From: Chlorops oryzae | Taxonomy: Eukaryota > Arthropoda > Insecta > Diptera > Chloropidae | Direction of reading: 5' to 3' | Length of the DNA: 64,000 nt | NCBI GenBank assembly: GCA_020466095.1 | Contig: CM035807.1 | Span: 20,688,485-20,752,484, forward strand | Shown: positions 1 through 10,790 of the stretch, in pieces | Layout: each line of letters starts with the position of its first letter | Position numbering within the stretch: the first letter of the stretch is position 1 | Notes under the pieces: generated by a model | What the model saw: only the letters and a program-made list of their open reading frames with translations | Database searches by the model: none | What the model was told of the DNA's origin: nothing | Translations under genes and position numbers: made by a program

Positions 1-1084
1 TTTTTTTTTTCTTTGTTGAAGATATTTTAAGTTTATAATTTTTGTTGTGAAAATAAATATATTGAAAACATTAAAAGTCATTTATCATCATCTTCTTCAT
101 GTCCAATTAAATGAAAAGTATACATTAAATTAAAACTTATGATGCAACAAAATGTAGCATTCGACATGTAGCGTGCGACAGTGATTAAAATAAAATAAAA
201 AGCTAAACTGTTTAATATTTTTGAATCAAATAAAAACCAGTTCTAAGATTCATCAATGTACAATATTACAAAATTAGTCGCATTAAAATATTGCCTCAAG
301 TTTCGCTGAAATCAGTGGTTGAACTGTTCGCCTCAAAACTGACTTCTGTTTTTGTAGCGTGCGAATGCCTTAGTTTTTTGTAATTATCTTGAAAACGAAC
401 AATTTCCAGAAATCAACCTTTGCACCAATTACAGTGCTAGTCAAGAGCTATAACTTCCGCCATTTGTCCAAATAAAAAACAATTTTCGTATATTTCTTTT
501 TCCACTGAGAATGCGTGCGAATGTCGCGTTCGACATCATAGAAATGCCCATATGTATGTAGGTTTGTATAGAAATTTTCTTCGTTTTCCTTTTGTTTTGA
601 TGCCGCATAAAGAACAGCATTCAATTATTGCTTTCTCAATTTAATTGATCGACATATTAATTTGGGGCATAAATATTTTCGGTTTCAAAGAAAAAGAAAA
701 CAGAAGCTAATGAAACTGTCTCAATATTACTAAAAAAAAAATTCTTTTGACCATGAAAATTTCTTTTGAAGAAGGGTCTGTTGTAATCGAGCTCTTGTTT
801 TCATGATATTTTTACAAGAAAGACATTGGAAAGAGCACTAATTGATGTCTTATGTCATGAATGCAATAAGTTCCTGCCGGGAGTACATATTTCTCTTGCT
901 GATTCCTTCTCCTGGTTTCGATAAATTCCGATAAAAATTTGGGAAGGCTTTGATTTTTTCGTAATTCGAATCGTAATTCAAACTGAATGTTCGAATGAGG
1001 TAATTCGGCTTGTCAAATTTTGTATGGTGTACTATGTGATTCACAACGTGATTCGGCTGTGAGTTGCGAATGGGGACCGAATTA
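1..1084. other. AT-rich intergenic sequence, nothing recognised
   Basis: No convincing ORF, RNA gene or delimited repeat is seen. The octamer GCGTGCGA recurs near 171, 356, 513 and again near 2344. This may be a degenerate dispersed repeat, but no longer unit could be aligned around it. Confidence 0.5.
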
Positions 1085-1219
1085 ATTCAGGTTGCCGTCT
1101 GAACATAGCATAAGACATTTCGATAATGAAAGAAGTTTTCGATGGGATGAGACGCAGGGGGAAGAGGGAAAAACGCTCTCATACCATATCCCAGCGCGTC
1201 CTTGGCCCACAAACAGTAT

Positions 1220-1352
1220 GGGTCCTCATGCAACACATTTACACCGTGTAAACTGAGTGAAGTAAGTAAAACTGTCAAAATTGCATACAAAATTTGACAG
1301 TTTTACGAACTTCACTCAGCTTACACGGTGTAAATGCGTTGCATGAGGACCC
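1220..1352. repeat. Near-perfect hairpin (about 58-bp arms)
   Basis: The left arm 1220-1278 (starting GGGTCCTCATGCAAC) is the reverse complement of 1292-1352 (ending GTTGCATGAGGACCC), with about 13 bases between them and a few mismatches. Weaker inverted similarity continues outwards (GACATTTCGATAATG at about 1112 against CATTAGCGAAATGTC at about 1364). It looks like a small foldback MITE or its remnant. No target-site duplication was found. Confidence 0.75.
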
Positions 1353-1405
1353 TTAGTGTGTTCCATTAGCGAAATGTCCTAACGTGTAAATAGCGTATAA
1401 GAAAG

Positions 1406-2443
1406 AGGCCTTTTACATTAGTCAATAGTTGACCGTCAATTCCTATCGATATTCCCTTTTGAAGTTGCATTCGCTTTTACACTTACTCGAAAAAATTGAT
1501 CGTCAATTCTTGCTTTGTATGCCTTTTATGACATTTTCCTCTTCCACACAGGGGTGATATTTTATAAAATATTAGCAAAATAAATTATGTATCTCTGATT
1601 AATTGTCAATTTCAGATTAAATTGCCTCATTTCAAAGTCAAAATGTTCGAAATTTTAAATGACATGCACTACTGTTTGTTTTAATGAATTTAATTATTGA
1701 TGCTAAGGACTATTTCAAAATGCTTGAATTAAAAATGTTTTTTGAAAAAGACAATTTTTAGTGAGTAGCTGTTAAATTTTTCTGTTTGAAAATATATTCT
1801 ATTAACAATTTATAAGAGTAAACTATCTGGATGATTTTCATATGTTCAAAAGAATAAAGTCGAAACTCAAGAAACGACGAAACATTTCAGCGTTTGAGGC
1901 GGAAGAAATGTAGCTGCTTCCATTTAAATACATTTCAATACATTGATTCAATGGAAGCAGCCAAATGTTTTCACCTTTGCCGCGCATACCGCATAACGTA
2001 GCAATTCTCGTTTTGAGTATGGTAAATTATTATTCCAATTTGTCGAATAGGGGGAGGAAAAATTATGTTTGTATAATTGTTGGATTTTGGAAATACAAGA
2101 ATGCTAAAATTAGGGGCACAACCTTAGCGCTTTATTAGATTGTATCACGATTATCGAACAACGTCATTGCAGTATATATATCGATGTTTAGCCATTAAAT
2201 TATGAATAAAAATTCATCATCATTTTTTTCAGTTATCATGTATAGTAATTATCGTCTACAAGAGTGTAAGATCCTAAAATTATTGATCAAGAACTAATTA
2301 AACTTACATGGAATAGTAATCAGAAAACCCATTCATAAGATTGCGTGCGATGCTAGTCTAAACTGACAGAAAAATACAATAACATGATTGGTCCGAAACT
2401 AACATAAATATGACGGTCAACTATTGACTAATGTAAAATGCCT
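1406..2443. mobile_element. Candidate 1.04-kb element bounded by 32-bp inverted repeats
   Basis: Bases 1406-1437 (containing CATTAGTCAATAGTTGACCG) and 2412-2443 are reverse complements with about one mismatch. This is what the termini of a non-autonomous DNA transposon look like. The interior is AT-rich and has no ORF above 60 codons. No clear target-site duplication is visible at either end, so it could also be two independent copies of a short repeat in opposite orientation. Confidence 0.4.
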
Positions 2444-2462
2444 CAAATACATCAATGGTTTT

Positions 2463-2556
2463 CCGATACATCGAGGTATTCGATACATCGGTAAATTTCG
2501 ATGAATCAAATAAAAACATCGAATGTTTTTACAACATCGATGTATACTGAGTATCC
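2463..2556 (+). promoter_or_regulatory. Cluster of DRE-like ATCGAT/CGATACATCG words upstream of the Ube2j2 gene
   Basis: Between about 85 and 180 bp upstream of the ATG there are repeated CGATACATCG, TTCGATG and a palindromic CATCGATG (around 2537). The DRE (TATCGATA, bound by DREF) is a known core-promoter element of fly housekeeping genes, and a ubiquitin-conjugating enzyme fits that class. The promoter role is inferred from motif and position. A perfect TATCGATA also lies near 1443. Confidence 0.4.
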
Positions 2557-2593
2557 CTAATTGCAAGTATCATCTGTATCATCTGTATCATCT

Positions 2594-2637
2594 GTTCCAA
2601 AATTTATCAAAATATACTTCGGATCTCGAATCTGCAG
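2594..2637 (+). repeat. Left copy of an inverted leader repeat flanking the Ube2j2 gene
   Basis: The 34 bp at 2594-2627 (starting GTTCCAAAATTTATC) recur in reverse complement at 3911-3944 with two mismatches, each followed by a CTGCAG word. On each strand an ATG opens an ORF a short distance downstream. Confidence 0.75.
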
Positions 2638-2639
2638 CC

Positions 2640-3489
2640 ATGGAAATGAAGAAAATGACGTCAGGACGCAAGCAGCCGACAGCAGTCTCGCGGATGAAGC
2701 AGGACTACATGCGCCTAAAGCGGGATCCTTTGCCGTACATAACAGCTGAACCGTTACCATCGAACATACTCGAATGGCATTATGTAGTTAAAGGACCGGA
2801 AGACTCCCCTTACCATGGTGGCTACTACCATGGCACCTTACTATTTCCACGCGAGTTTCCATTCAAACCGCCTTCGATCTACATGCTGACGCCAAACGGA
2901 CGCTTCAAAATAAATACTAGGCTGTGCCTCAGTATTTCCGATTTCCATCCGGACACATGGAACCCCACTTGGTGCGTTGGGACCATACTCACTGGACTGC
3001 TAAGTTTTATGGTTGGTTATTGTGTTTCTATATGTTTTTTTTTTATTGTTTTCGTTGATTGAATTCCGTTGATTGCAGTTGGAAACAACACCAACTTTGG
3101 GTTCCATCGAATCGACGCTGTACGAGAAGAAACAATATGCGAAAAAGTCACTTGGATTTAATCTGAAGAATCAGCAATTCTGTGAGCTATTCCCAGATAT
3201 CTGCGAGGAGATTAATAAGCGTTTGCGTAGCGAGCAGAAAGTACAAACGGCAGCGCTGACGAACGGAATCGCGACAGCAAGTGGCGTAGCGAAAGTTTCC
3301 GATGCCGATAACAACAATGACGACGATCCAAATATTGCAGCAGTCCAAAATATGGGCAAAGGCGCCAAAAGTATGAGAAATTCGTATATTAACTGGCAGT
3401 CGATATATTCCAATCTGATTATAATTATTAGCTCTACCATTTTTGCGTTAATTGTAAATTACGTCCTTAAGAATATCAATCAGGATTAG
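2640..3489 (+). CDS. Ubiquitin-conjugating enzyme E2 J2 (Ubc6-like, tail-anchored), two exons
   Basis: The product is a UBE2J2-family E2 that charges ubiquitin at the cytosolic face of the ER for ER-associated degradation. Exon 1 is 2640-3011 (124 codons), the intron is 3012-3078 (67 bp, GTTGGT...TTGCAG) and exon 2 is 3079-3489 with a TAG stop, giving 260 residues, close to the usual length. The UBC core covers about residues 15-165. It shows the family words AEPLPSNILEWHYVV and FPFKPPSIYMLTPNGRF. In this subfamily TPNGRF replaces the HPN motif, and the catalytic cysteine is C96 in NTRLCLSISDFHPDTWNP. A linker rich in Asn and Asp follows, then a C-terminal membrane segment (about residues 231-254) and a short NINQD tail. 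I chose the ATG at 2640 because conserved homology starts just after it; the frame stays open further upstream to 2523 without family-like sequence. Neighbouring repeats and a templated A-run raise the possibility of a retroposed copy, but the frame is intact. Confidence 0.93.
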
Positions 3490-3502
3490 GCTTTTGGTTT
3501 TC

Positions 3503-3551
3503 AATAAACTAATGCCGAGTTATTTATTAAAGGAAAAAAAAAAAAAAAAAA
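3503..3551 (+). promoter_or_regulatory. AATAAA signal followed by a genomic A18 tract
   Basis: AATAAA at 3503-3508 lies 14 bp after the Ube2j2 stop. A run of 18 A begins at 3534, which is the distance at which an mRNA would be cleaved and polyadenylated. In the genome this may be a retroposed poly(A) tail or chance. Confidence 0.6.
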
Positions 3552-3577
3552 TTAGTTAATGCGCCTATTGTACATTT

Positions 3578-3895
3578 TTATCGATTATTCCTTAGTTTAA
3601 TTTTCGTAACGTTCGTCGTTGTGTATAAATTTATCCAAATAAATGTAAACATTTTAAGGAAACTCGTTTTTACACACGCAGCACTTGACGGCATTCTTTC
3701 GTCGGATTGAGAAATCAGTTTGGATATTAAGAAAATGTTTTGTGATAGAAGAGACTCGGATGTACAAAATTTTGATTTGTTGTTTTCAAGTCCAAAAGCA
3801 AACGCTATTTCAAGGATACTCAAGGACCGTGGAAGATAGGGCGCAAATTTAATCCACTGCATTGACCTAAACAGCAAAACAACTTCCGTTGACAT
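3578..3895 (-). CDS. Doubtful 105-codon ORF, tail-to-tail with Ube2j2
   Basis: I do not recognise this product. The minus-strand frame opens with an ATG at 3895 (MSTEVVLLFRSMQWIKFAPY...) shortly after the right copy of the inverted leader repeat, and ends at a stop at 3578, close to the A-tract of the Ube2j2 gene. It is Ser-, Leu- and Lys-rich and has no domain I can name. The opposite strand also carries a protein-like frame of 42 codons (about 3711-3839) after an in-frame TGA, so which strand codes, if either, is unclear. Read it as a candidate small gene or a chance ORF. Its main support is that its leader matches that of Ube2j2. Confidence 0.18.
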   Translation of the reverse strand: MSTEVVLLFRSMQWIKFAPYLPRSLSILEIAFAFGLENNKSKFCTSESLLSQNIFLISKLISQSDERMPSSAACVKTSFLKMFTFIWINLYTTTNVTKIKLRNNR

Positions 3896-3905
3896 AGTTG
3901 CAGAG

Positions 3906-3944
3906 CTGCAGAGATTCGAAATATATTTTGATAAATTTTGGAAC
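3906..3944 (-). repeat. Right copy of the inverted leader repeat
   Basis: This is the reverse complement of 2594-2637. On the minus strand it precedes the ATG of the doubtful ORF and is preceded by TCGCCAG, which could be a splice acceptor. Confidence 0.75.
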
Positions 3945-4089
3945 TGGCGATGAACGAACTATTCCTTCGCGCGAGCGAATTTCGAAGACGATCGGTCTAG
4001 AGGAGTCAAGGCTTAAGACAAACGTCCGTACACAGTTCGAGTGAAAAGTCATAGTGCAACAGTTTATTTAAATTATAAATATATATATT

Positions 4090-4390
4090 TAAGAGGGGTT
4101 GAGGCAGGGGGCCCCATGGCACGGGTCACGGGCTTGACAATCCCGCCTTTCCTGAGTCGCGGTGCTGGCCGATTGCCCCAGTCAAATCATGCAGACTGGT
4201 AAATAAATGTATGCGGGGACGAATTTTGGGCCCTACCCCGAAGTAATGTCACAGCGTTTCCAGGGTAGGAATCTCAACTAGAAGAGAGGGGGATGTTTTT
4301 TTTTAGCGGAATCACCACACACCCAGCAAACACGGATGCTGTCAGTCCGAAAGGATTTATGGCCTCCTCACCGAAAAAAAAAAAAATTGT
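4090..4390. mobile_element. GC-rich block ending in A13, possibly a non-LTR retrotransposon end
   Basis: This segment is much more GC-rich than its surroundings (for example CCTGAGTCGCGGTGCTGGCC near 4153 and GTATGCGGGGACGAATT near 4210). It ends with GGCCTCCTCACCG followed by A13 at about 4375-4387. That composition and tail suggest the untranslated end of a LINE-type element, but I could not assign a family and found no TSD. Confidence 0.3.
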
Positions 4391-4697
4391 AGGGGAGATT
4401 TTTGCAGTTACTCGAGCACCCTGTAATGTTCCCCTACTATATATGAACGCTTAATATTGATGTGTGCGTTGAGGATGGCCCGCAGATTAGTAAAAAAAAA
4501 ATCGATCCTCTGAAAAACTCGAGGGCATCAGCTTACGAGAAAGGTAAGTTGAGTACATTTCGATTTTGCGTGTATATTTCAATGATTTGACAATTTGAGC
4601 GAAGCATTTGGAAATAGGCGAATATACCAAAGTTGTAAAAAAAACGTCAACTCAAAGTACTCGAGCGTGATTGATTTTTTTTTTATTTTGAAGGAAA

Positions 4698-4863
4698 CAG
4701 TAGCGTAGTGAGGGGGGTGACGAAGGGGGCAGTCGCCCCGGGCGCCAAATCATATTTCAAATTTTATGAAGGTATTTTTATTGAGGCCGATTGGAGGGGG
4801 CGGCATTTCCTGCATTGTGCCCCCATCGGGCCCCGGGCGCCGAAATGTCTCGCTACGCCACTG
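4698..4863. mobile_element. 166-bp hAT-like MITE
   Basis: The ends are CAGTAGCGTAGTGAG and CTCGCTACGCCACTG, imperfect TIRs that continue into a GC-rich subterminal GCCCCGGGCGCC block on both sides. The element is flanked by an exact 8-bp direct repeat GAAGGAAA (4690-4697 and 4864-4871). CAG...CTG ends plus an 8-bp TSD are the hAT signature. There is no coding capacity. Confidence 0.85.
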
Positions 4864-4871
4864 GAAGGAAA

Positions 4872-7800
4872 TACTTTCAGGATCAACGATATCGATTAAA
4901 TCGTCCCATTTAATTGCAATAGATTTGGTGAGTTTAATGATGCACATTCCGTATCAGTAATGTGCCTTTAATACTAAAAAACTGTGAGCTGGATATCCTT
5001 TTCGTTTTCTTTTTGTTTTTTGGACCATTGTCTTTAAATTTGGCATATTAACAGAAGCCCTCCATTTAATTGTCAGATAACACAGTGTAACAGTGACTCT
5101 GAACTTTCAAAGTGACCTAGTAGAGATTCTTTATCTCGTCGAGTATAACATAAAACCTTGTTTGAAATTTTTGTAACAACCTAAAAATCTTAAGTAACAG
5201 TTAAAAAACACGATTTTACGTACCTTTGAGCAATTTTTAGGCTATAACTTACGTTATTATCATCTGATTTTCATTTTCTTACCAAATATAGAAAGTAGAA
5301 TGGTCGGCCTTTCTCTTGATTCAGAGGTGACCACCACTACAAGGCCGTTTTCATTATGCGCAATAGTAGTGGTACAACAAAGCCATAAAATTAGAAAATC
5401 GAGAGAATAACAAAGCGAAAGGTCATAGATCCCACCTCGACAATAGTCTGTAGCATACTGAGCTCTCAACGCACTCTAACTGAGGCAAAACTAAAAATTA
5501 TACGAAAAAAGTTTTAAAAATTAAAACAGAGCGACACATACCTTGCCTCTGCAAAGTTTGTCATAGCACTGATTTGAAAAATTGACGTGACTTCGTTTTT
5601 TTGCTCGCTTCGGTTTTCGCTTCGCTTCTCGAATACAAGTGGCATTTTGCTTTAATTGCGACCTCGTTTTTACTTTTTCATCTCTCGCTCACAGTTTCTA
5701 TACGTGTGCAAAAATGTTCTCTTTTACGCTCTTTTACCCCTGGAGCTTACCCTTTGTGCACCTCTGCTCTTGATGTATATATTGTTGAAGGAAATTTAAA
5801 AAAAATCGGTCTTTTGGTCGATCAAACAAAAAATTGTTCTGATTTTTTCTCAGTTTTTCAATTTTTGCGATGGTCTTAAGTAGAACTCGAAAATAACTGT
5901 CAACCTTTTTCAATCTTCTGTTTCTCTCTGACCATTAACTACTGAAAAGACTTTTTTTTTTTTGGGTTTCTTGCTTTTGGTTATTTGAAGAGAGATATCA
6001 CAATTAGTCTACAGTAGAGGTCTTCGTGATTTTGTTGTTTTAAATTTGTTTTATTGTAGTTATTTATTTTATTGAAGCTTACGTTATTTAGCTTCAGCAA
6101 GAACAAAAAGTGTTAAGAATTAATACTATATGGTCATTGACTGTTCTAATTGCATATTAATCAATAAAAATATATACAAGTAGTAACAAACAGTTAGACA
6201 AACACAGCTTCACATTCAAAGCGCACTTTGAAAGAAAAAAAAAAAACAAAATCACGCTACACACCAAATAAGGAAATGCAGTGCAGCGCTTTTGAATTTA
6301 GTAAAACGCAACAACAACCACACACGCACCGTAATAAACGAAAATTGTTTACCTGCGCTCGCTGCGTGAGATTTACATATATTTTTCGGTCTTTGATTCT
6401 TCTCCTTTGTTGAGAGAGAAACCTTTGTTGTTATGCGAAAAAGTTACGCTCACACAGAAACTTTTAAAGTCGCTCTCAACAACTTCGGTTGATCATTGAT
6501 AGTTTTTAGTTCTCTCGCTCGAAAACAGTATAATTTCATGTAGTTTCGAAACGGTTGAGAGAAATCTTCGAGCTATGGTTTTAAGCACTATTTTATAAAG
6601 AAGGTCTACCAGATGTGAATTTAATATAAAAGAACGTTAATCAACGAGTAAAACGTAAGTTCTTTCTTCAAAAAACGGTATGTAAATAAGTAAGCTGTTA
6701 ATGTCAGGGACACATGGGGTAAACGTACCTGTTCTTGACGACGAGGATGTGGGGAAGTTGCTCTTGGTTTTTGCTTTTGGTTGCCTTCTTGGTTCTTTTT
6801 TTAAATATTTAATAAGCTGTATTTTCTTTGTTTTTATTAGATAGTTCAATTCACGAATTTCTTTTTCTTTTAATTTACTTTTATGATTTTTGGGGTTTTG
6901 TTTTTGAGTTCACATTTAGAGTCTTATTTTTTGTTTTCTATTTTACTTCATTGGTTTTTTTCCGGTTGAGGAGCGGCGAGGCGCGTCTCAACCAAAACGA
7001 TCAAGGACTGTTCCGTCTTCGCTTAAGCTCGAGCTGTTGAACGAAGAGGATGAGTTTTTGTCGACTCGGTTGGTTTAAGGGCTCGTACCCGTAATAGCTA
7101 CGGCTACGACGAAAAACGTACATAAGTTATTATAATTTCTGTTAAAACAAAATTTTCGAAAAATACCAACTTTTCTTATAACATCAAAAATGTTTGCTTG
7201 ACCGTTTTTTTTTTTCATTTCAAATTTCCATTTTCCAAAAACTGATGACAACTAGTCTTTTTTGGGGCAGTTTGGAACTAGACCCATTTGGAAAAACTTG
7301 TCATCAGTTCAAAAAAAAAATGTTAGCGCGAAAATTCTTTGAATTTGACATTTATTCTGTAGGTATATAAATTTTGATTGAAATCGGAAGTCATAAATTA
7401 TTGGGACTTTTTTTGTTTTTGTTTCATAACTCACCAATCTTCCAAAAACCCCCCCAAATTTTATTTCGGATAATTTCTTATAATTGCTTAATCTACCATC
7501 CTGGCCAATATAATCACAATCAGAGCTCTCTTTCTCTGCGTACGCCACTGCAATTCAGGGTTATTAAGAAAAATTTGTATTTTTCACAAATTTCGTTTGA
7601 CAAAAATTTTTCGGGAACCCAAAGCGCGTATACAGTGTCACTGTCTGACGCGCTCGAGTATTGCAATGGGTCCGTTTTTTTTTTTTTTACATATTTGACC
7701 ATGCCCCCCATTAAAATAAAAAATTTTACATAGACTTTTTTTTCGTTTTAGAAAGTAAACTTCAAAATCCAGTAAGTCTCCATGACGGTTTACGAGTAGT

Positions 7801-8568
7801 AATTGCAAAATCATCTCGATCTCGCCTATTATATTCAAAATGTTACGAATTACACTATTTGAGTACCTTCCTCGACAAAGATGAACATAAAATGAAAAAT
7901 AAAATTGAATTTATTGAATTAATGACTAAAAAACGTGCATCACAATGAATGGCTTTGAAATTCGTTGAAAGAGTTCATGATTGCACGTATTTCGGATCCG
8001 AGCTGACAACAAACATTTTCCAATGTCTTCAAAAGATGCTTTTCTAAGGAAAAGTTTTTCAGTTACATAGATACATATATTCATATGAAATTGCAATCTC
8101 ATGAGCTTGCATCCAATTTCAACAAGTGCGTGTAAGCGAAGCTCCCCAAAGTCTACGCTCTGTCAAATTCGGATATGATAAACTTTTAGAGTTTATGTTA
8201 ACATGTTGGTAGTGCAACTTCCAAAGCTAATTTTTCGAACTTACAATGGCATATCAACTGTGCATGAATTCCATTGTGAAGAACTGAAAGAAAAAATACA
8301 AATAAAAAATAAAAAAATAAAAAAATGATGCAGGAATAAAAATTTCTAAAGAAAATAACGAATTGAGTTGCTACGAAGCAAGGATATTGCTCTCTTGACT
8401 TTGTCAACAATAATTTTCTGTAAAGTTTCGTTTATTGTTGTAAAATGTTGCTGAGTAGTTGCGATGATGCGCTTTGAAACTTTTAGATGCATTTCCGTTT
8501 ACAAAATTTATTTCGACAATTTTTGATGCTGCTGCGCTCAAAACTTTTGCGTTTCCTCCACTACAGCA
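4872..8568. other. Unassigned AT-rich region
   Basis: No gene is recognised in this stretch. ORFs are short and low in complexity. A weak inverted pair around AACTGATGACAA (about 7240 and 7300) suggests another degraded MITE. A slightly more GC-rich patch lies at about 6960-7100 with no recognisable content. A poly(T) tract interrupts 7675-7688. Confidence 0.45.
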
Positions 8569-8589
8569 GTGTGTGTGTGTGTGTGTGTG
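8569..8589. repeat. (GT)n microsatellite
   Basis: About ten GT repeats, followed by degenerate GTGAGTG units. Confidence 0.9.
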
Positions 8590-9291
8590 CGTGAGTGGTG
8601 AGTGAGTGCTGCTGAACAGATTCGAAATTGTACAAGTCTAAGTACACAGACACCATTTATTTGTTCATTGCGGAAGTGCCGCCATTTTTGTGCCATTTAG
8701 CACATTTGCTACTTTTAAAGTTGGGAGATTGAAGCTAAGTTCCGCTCAACTCCGCTCCGGTAGTTTCATTCCCTTCCATTCCCTTTCGTACCATGCCATT
8801 CCGTTTATTCATGGGACTCCCGATGGTGGTTTATTGTCCTTTTTGTTCTCATTCAGTTGGAATTGAAGTTCTGTTGCTTGCGGCATTTGGTAATGGTTTA
8901 TGGCACAACTTTCCTCTGTTGACAAGCAACTTAAACGTATTTATGCAAATATATCATTTGATAGTTTATGAAGTCGTAAGTGATATGAATTTGTAAGATA
9001 AATTTTTTGGGGTGGCAGCCGTTAAAGCGTTTTGTCATCATTTCGTTTACAAAAGCGAAAAGTTTTGGTGTCTTGCTTACAATAATTTACGGAATAGTTT
9101 ATTAAATGCATCCTGGATTTTTCGTTTTTGATGCCAGTTTAGTGAAAGGAGTGCGAAGGTCGTTGCGGTTTGGTCTCAAAAATTACTCTATGGAATTGTT
9201 TCCCGGGAAAATTTTTCCTGCGGATTTGAAAAGAATACTCCCATTCTAGGCACACTGGGAAGGGTATATAGAGGGAGCAGAAAATTTAAAC
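8590..9291. other. Intergenic, nothing recognised
   Basis: A 67-codon frame at 8793-8996 (+) has no family features. I see no RNA gene or repeat boundary. Confidence 0.4.
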
Positions 9292-9299
9292 GTCATTAC

Positions 9300-9522
9300 A
9301 TTTATAAAATTTAAAGCCTACTTTATGGGGTAATAATTTTTCTTACCAGCATTTTGCGAATAAGTTTAGTGAAGTTTGAATTTCAAACCGATTTTCTAAC
9401 TCCAAAAAAATGCGAATCGAATTTAAAAATCGATTTGAATCTTAACTTTATGTGAGTTGAACCAAATTTTTACTCCATAAAGTATGCTTTGAATTGATAA
9501 AAGCAACAAAATCCGAGCCCTG
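9300..9522. mobile_element. hAT-like MITE, family A copy 1 (left terminus missing)
   Basis: The interior matches the other three family copies (AAAGCMTACTTTATGGGG near the left, TCCATAAAGTATGCTTT near the right, end CCGAGCCCTG). It is flanked by an exact 8-bp TSD GTCATTAC (9292-9299 and 9523-9530). The left end starts directly at ATTTATAAAATTTAAAG, so about 22 terminal bases are missing while the TSD survives. Confidence 0.9.
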
Positions 9523-9530
9523 GTCATTAC

Positions 9531-10354
9531 ATTCTTTTATTAATTGAAAATTAGAGGACTTCCTTTTTTTCACGTGGATGAATTTCTAGTGAAAAAATCT
9601 CGGAGGTATATTTATTTCGAATAGCGTTGAATATATGCCCAGGAAATATTTGAGGCTTTGAAAGTAAATTACCTATGGAAATCCATACAAAGGGCTTCCG
9701 TAAGATTTTTAGATTAAAATGATATAAATCAGAGCTCAAATTATCTGTTATTTTCCCATATGAAGATGAAGATGGGAATGCATTCTATTTCGAACGCTGA
9801 AAGCGGGCATCCTGGAGAGTAGAGTAGTCGATTTGATCGATATGAGCTCATTCATTACTTCCCATTAGCGATTAGACTTTGAAAAAATCCTTTAATTACT
9901 CCTTGGTTCGATGATAACGAAGCTACGGTGTACGTCGCTAAAATATACAATGCCATTAATGAATGTTAATGAGAAAATTGCGTGTTGCTTCATGGTTTCA
10001 AATTCAATTCCATTAAATTTATTAGAGTGATTTTTTTTTCGCTTCAGAATTTTTTTTCGATTTCCTTCATTCCCGTCATTTATAGAAGACAATTCTTTGG
10101 TACACCTGCAAAAATATTTCGTCAAAATGAGGAAATTTATTTCTTAATTGAATTGTACAATTTTATCAAGTACCTGCGATTAAGTCGTGTGAAGGATTTG
10201 AAAAGCAGAAATCGTAAAGTAAAAGGAAATAGAAATTAGTCAAATTCGACGCCTAAAAGTATGTATTCTATAATAAAATTAAAATTGGATATATGTGTAT
10301 ACCAGCCAACCATAAACGAACTGATTCGAAAAAGAGTGCAAAATGAATCTTTTT
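9531..10354. other. Intergenic with one dispersed-motif copy
   Basis: No gene is seen. Bases 10249-10264 carry the CGCCTAAAAGTATG form of the dispersed motif. Confidence 0.45.
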
Positions 10355-10790
10355 AAAGCACCCTGACATAGTGCTTTCGGATTACTTCGAATAGGAGAAT
10401 AAAAGGACACCTAACGGAGCTATTCGATTGATTGATTGATTGATTGATCTATTGCAGGTAGTATCCAAACGCTAAAAGATACAATATCTTATTTTTAAGT
10501 AGCGCTAGTCACTATTCGAATTGGCGCTTTTCTCAAAAAACAACGCCTGGGAGTATTTAGGAAAACCAAAAGAGTCAATTAAAAAAAAAATTATATCCGA
10601 AAGAGAGTCCAAACAGACTCTTAAGGAGCATTCTAGCAATCATGAAAGATAAATTTTGAGATCCTAAAAAGTGCAATTTTTCCATGTTTAGCTCCATGTT
10701 CTGAAAAAACGCAGATTAAGTGCTCCTGTTGGAGCGTTTTCGGAGCATTTGCACTCCGGACAAAGAGCCTTTAGGAGCGCCGTGCTAAGG
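10355..10790 (+). repeat. Left arm of a long inverted repeat pair
   Basis: This arm aligns in reverse complement with 12525-12895. The best conserved core is 10570-10690 (containing AAGAGAGTCCAAACAGACTC and TCATGAAAGATAAATTT), matching 12640-12750. The left arm has an extra stretch with an (ATTG)n run at 10425-10448. It is either a foldback-type transposon end or a dispersed repeat in opposite orientation. Confidence 0.75.
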
